This document shows positions 61,841-64,000 of a stretch of DNA of 64,000 nt, in pieces. This DNA is from Phormidium tanganyikae FI6-MK23. Its GTDB lineage: Bacteria; Cyanobacteriota; Cyanobacteriia; Leptolyngbyales; Leptolyngbyaceae. The notes under the pieces were generated by a model. The model worked only from the letters and a program-made list of their open reading frames with translations. It was not told the origin of the DNA and searched no databases. The stretch is from NCBI GenBank assembly GCA_019359175.1, contig JAHHHU010000005.1:124001-188000 (forward strand), given 5' to 3'. A program made the position numbers and the translations under genes. Positions within the stretch are counted from its first letter, which is position 1; every line of letters starts with the position of its first letter.

Positions 61841-63070
61841 TTATTGTTGAGCAATGGTGACGCGATCTCCATCTTTGACATAACCCGATCCCGCAACTAC
61901 CACACGATCGCCCGCATTCAATCCCTGAGCGATCTCAACCGTTGTGTTGTTCGGATCATTGCCCTGAGTCACGCCTGTTTGAACCGTTTGCGATCGCACT
62001 GTGCCATCCGGTTGCAAAACAAACACCGTCGAGCTTCCATTCGACTGAGGCAACACCGCTTTCGATGGAATCGTTAGCGCTTGCGTGGTCTGAGTTGTGA
62101 TTGCGGCTCTGAGAAACAATCCCGATCGAATCGCTGGATTTTGCGGCAGATTGATTTTTATAGTAGCTTGGCGAGTCTGTGGATCAACTAAGGGCGCAAT
62201 CTCTCTGACTGTTCCTTGTACGTTAATTTGCCGATCGACATCTGAAGTAATCCGAACAGGGGAACCAACCTTAACTTGCGGTAACTGTGTGGCAGGAAGC
62301 TTAATCTGTAGTTCTAAATCACCGTTGCGAATCAATCGGAACAATGGATTAGAGGTCGAAGCAACATCCCCTACTTTAGCAAGACTCTCAGCAACCACAC
62401 CATTGGCAGGAGAACGCACGATCGTTTGACCAAGCTGGGCTTGTAGCCGCTGGATATCCGCTTGACTCGCTTGAATGTCCGCTTGGGCTTGTCCAATTCC
62501 TGCCTGTGCGGTCGCAACTGCGGCTCGCGCGGTCGCAACTGCGGTCGCTCGCTGTTCTAAGTCTGCCTGACTAATCGCCCCCGATTGCGCTAATTGTCGA
62601 TAACGTCTTAAATTGCTCTGAGCTTCAGCTAAAGTGGCTTGTTGCTGCTGGAGAGTGGCTTGTCTTTGTCCTAAAACGGCTTGCGCTGAAGTGGATTGTG
62701 CTTGAGATTGATTTAATTGTGATCGCAGTACATCACTGCTCAAAATCGCTAGTTCTTGCCCTGACCGTACTGTCTGTCCTTCGTTTGCTAATACTTGTTG
62801 AACTTGCAAGCCTGATGCTTCTGGTGCGATCGGTAACAAATCTCGTGCCGCGACTGTTCCTGTGGCATCAATCGTGCGCGAAATCGATGCAGTTTGTACT
62901 GGGGCAACTGTGACACTTTGGGTTGATGTTGCAACGGTTTGAGGCGTAGAAACTGGACGACGGGTAATGAAAAATGCGCCTGCCCCGCCGATGAGCAGCG
63001 TCGCTAATCCGAGTCCAATCAGTCTATTTCTTTTGCCTGAGTTCGGATAGCGCAGTCTAGGAGCATCCAT
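61841..63070 (-). CDS. RND efflux periplasmic adaptor (membrane fusion protein)
   Basis: About 409 residues from ATG 63070, with TGGAGG 9 bases upstream, so chosen over 63118. A membrane span (LIGLGLATLLIGGAGAFFIT) is followed by a lipoyl-barrel half (TGTVAARDLLPIAPEASGLQ), a long Ala/Gln coiled-coil hairpin (about 120-215, ARAAVATAQAGIGQAQADIQ) and the second barrel. It links the RND permease to an outer-membrane channel. It is 11 bp upstream of the broken permease gene in the same operon. No TolC-like gene is in the window. Confidence 0.93.
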   Translation of the reverse strand: MDAPRLRYPNSGKRNRLIGLGLATLLIGGAGAFFITRRPVSTPQTVATSTQSVTVAPVQTASISRTIDATGTVAARDLLPIAPEASGLQVQQVLANEGQTVRSGQELAILSSDVLRSQLNQSQAQSTSAQAVLGQRQATLQQQQATLAEAQSNLRRYRQLAQSGAISQADLEQRATAVATARAAVATAQAGIGQAQADIQASQADIQRLQAQLGQTIVRSPANGVVAESLAKVGDVASTSNPLFRLIRNGDLELQIKLPATQLPQVKVGSPVRITSDVDRQINVQGTVREIAPLVDPQTRQATIKINLPQNPAIRSGLFLRAAITTQTTQALTIPSKAVLPQSNGSSTVFVLQPDGTVRSQTVQTGVTQGNDPNNTTVEIAQGLNAGDRVVVAGSGYVKDGDRVTIAQQ

Positions 63071-63317
63071 GAAAAACCTCCAGTCAAGCCAAATCATCGA
63101 ATCGCGCCGTATCCTCAAGCTAAGACACAGAGCAATTCGCCATCTGTGCCATCAGGTAGAAGTTAGAACTGTAGAAAGACTGAGATTCTTTACACTCGTA
63201 CAAAGTTAAAAATTAGCGATGTTCTGTTCTCACTATTGATAGACGATGCGATCGTAAAAAAAGCTCAGGATCGAAAGGCTCAAAGCACCTCTTATTCAAG
63301 CTGAGTCTAAAGCGATC

Positions 63318-64000
63318 ATGTTCAGCATGCTGTCGTTGCCGTTTCTGTTGTTGATCTTTATTGTTGCTGCGATCGCGATTTGGATTGCTGGGGTTCAGCT
63401 ATCGAACACGGCTGATGTTTTATCGTCACGGCTGGGATTGGGTGAAGCATTGGGCGGACTGATTTTATTAGCGATCGCGACAAATCTTCCTGAGATGGCA
63501 ATTACGGTCAGTGCTGCACTTCAACACAATCTTGGCATTGCGACCGGGAATATTCTCGGCGGAATTGCAATTCAAACGGTTGTGTTAGTACTGCTCGATG
63601 TGTTCGGGATTCGCGGTCGAAAGCCTTTGATGTATCGGGCTGCTTCTCTGACCTTAGTTCTCGAAGGCTTACTGGTTATTGCGGTTCTCATTGTGGCAAT
63701 TATGGCAACGCAGTTACCGAAGACTCTGATCTTTGCTCGGATTTCGCCGGGAGCATTGTTGATTGCGATTTTATGGATGATGGGATTGTGGCTGATTGGT
63801 CAGGCGCGAAAAGGATTACCGTGGCATGAGCAAGGCGATGCCCCGGACGCTCAACCCTCCAATCGAGGATTTTCTCAACAATCGAACGCGGATCAGTCAA
63901 AAGGTAAGAGCTTAACACGCACTTGGATTGTGTTTTTAGCCGCGTCGATTGTGACATTGATCGCGGGGGTAGGCTTAGAGGAATCGGGAGACGCGATCGC
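63318..64000 (+). CDS. Sodium/calcium-exchanger-family cation antiporter, cut by window edge
   Basis: 227 codons visible from ATG 63318. Several spans (FLLLIFIVAAIAIWIAGVQL) and the alpha-repeat motif GGLILLAIATNLPEMAITVS, like GxxLxALGTSxPE of Na/Ca exchangers (CaxA-type), with acidic Glu in NLPEMA. A polar loop follows (about 180-210), then a new span begins. The C-terminal half lies outside. Substrate could be Na+, Ca2+ or H+. Divergent from the RND adaptor across 247 bp with no other feature seen. Confidence 0.85.
   Translation, partial: MFSMLSLPFLLLIFIVAAIAIWIAGVQLSNTADVLSSRLGLGEALGGLILLAIATNLPEMAITVSAALQHNLGIATGNILGGIAIQTVVLVLLDVFGIRGRKPLMYRAASLTLVLEGLLVIAVLIVAIMATQLPKTLIFARISPGALLIAILWMMGLWLIGQARKGLPWHEQGDAPDAQPSNRGFSQQSNADQSKGKSLTRTWIVFLAASIVTLIAGVGLEESGDAI

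Overview
The window is chromosomal DNA from a cyanobacterium with phycobilisomes, most likely a filamentous Leptolyngbya-type organism (that rank is inference). The evidence is direct. The octamer GCGATCGC (HIP1) occurs throughout. Genes include pcyA (phycocyanobilin synthesis), a CpcS/CpeS-type bilin lyase, psbH, menA-menC-menE (phylloquinone head group and prenylation), and a cyanobacterial chorismate lyase. Coding density is high, genes sit on both strands in short operons, and one tRNA gene, tRNA-Leu(UAG), is present.

Layout. 1-8.7 kb: start of sat (ATP sulfurylase), chorismate lyase, a methyltransferase, a phasin-like protein, an exported FKBP isomerase, and a CHASE3-PAS-PAS histidine kinase with two overlapping or adjacent response regulators. 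8.8-19.7 kb: an AarF/UbiB kinase, a GNAT enzyme, methionine aminopeptidase, a transglutaminase-like protein, a phosphodiester glycosidase-family protein, and several toxin-antitoxin loci in different states of decay. 19.8-26.2 kb: an ABC-2 exporter, the bilin lyase, tRNA-Leu and the men operon. 26.3-30.9 kb: a Ser/Thr kinase, pcyA, psbH-tatA-pth and a peroxiredoxin-glutaredoxin fusion. 31-41.3 kb: gnd, a RecQ helicase and what looks like a stress-response island (SDR, DUF6335, DJ-1/PfpI-ferritin fusion, SRPBCC protein, two paralogous zinc dehydrogenases flanking an exported protein). 41.7-50.7 kb: a two-partner secretion pair with a 2357-residue adhesin carrying 14 Ig-like modules. 52.2-56.1 kb: an accessory block with a NACHT-HEAT NTPase, a RelE-type toxin-antitoxin pair, a small helical protein and a decayed duplicate of the same module. 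56.1-64 kb: glyS, an RND efflux pump whose permease gene carries an in-frame amber stop, its membrane fusion protein, and the start of a cation exchanger.

Two things stand out. First, the NACHT protein ends in a short tag (FPNAxxVKIFE) that recurs at the N-terminus of a small protein three genes downstream and once more, degraded, about 0.4 kb after that protein's end. The NACHT gene's strand composition flips sharply where its HEAT region ends. This looks like a modular, shuffled conflict or defence cassette. Second, a family of cyanobacterial palindromic elements (CCCCCTAAATCCCCC type) is scattered between genes, but two copies lie in frame inside the adjacent genes menC and menE, adding about 20 and about 45 residues to otherwise normal enzymes. 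A 16-bp perfect inverted repeat covering the adhesin start codon is also worth testing.

Several genes carry decay marks: an amber stop in the RND permease, a deleted and stopped hicA, a stopped UPF0175 antitoxin, an IS701-type transposase scar and a histidine-kinase stub.
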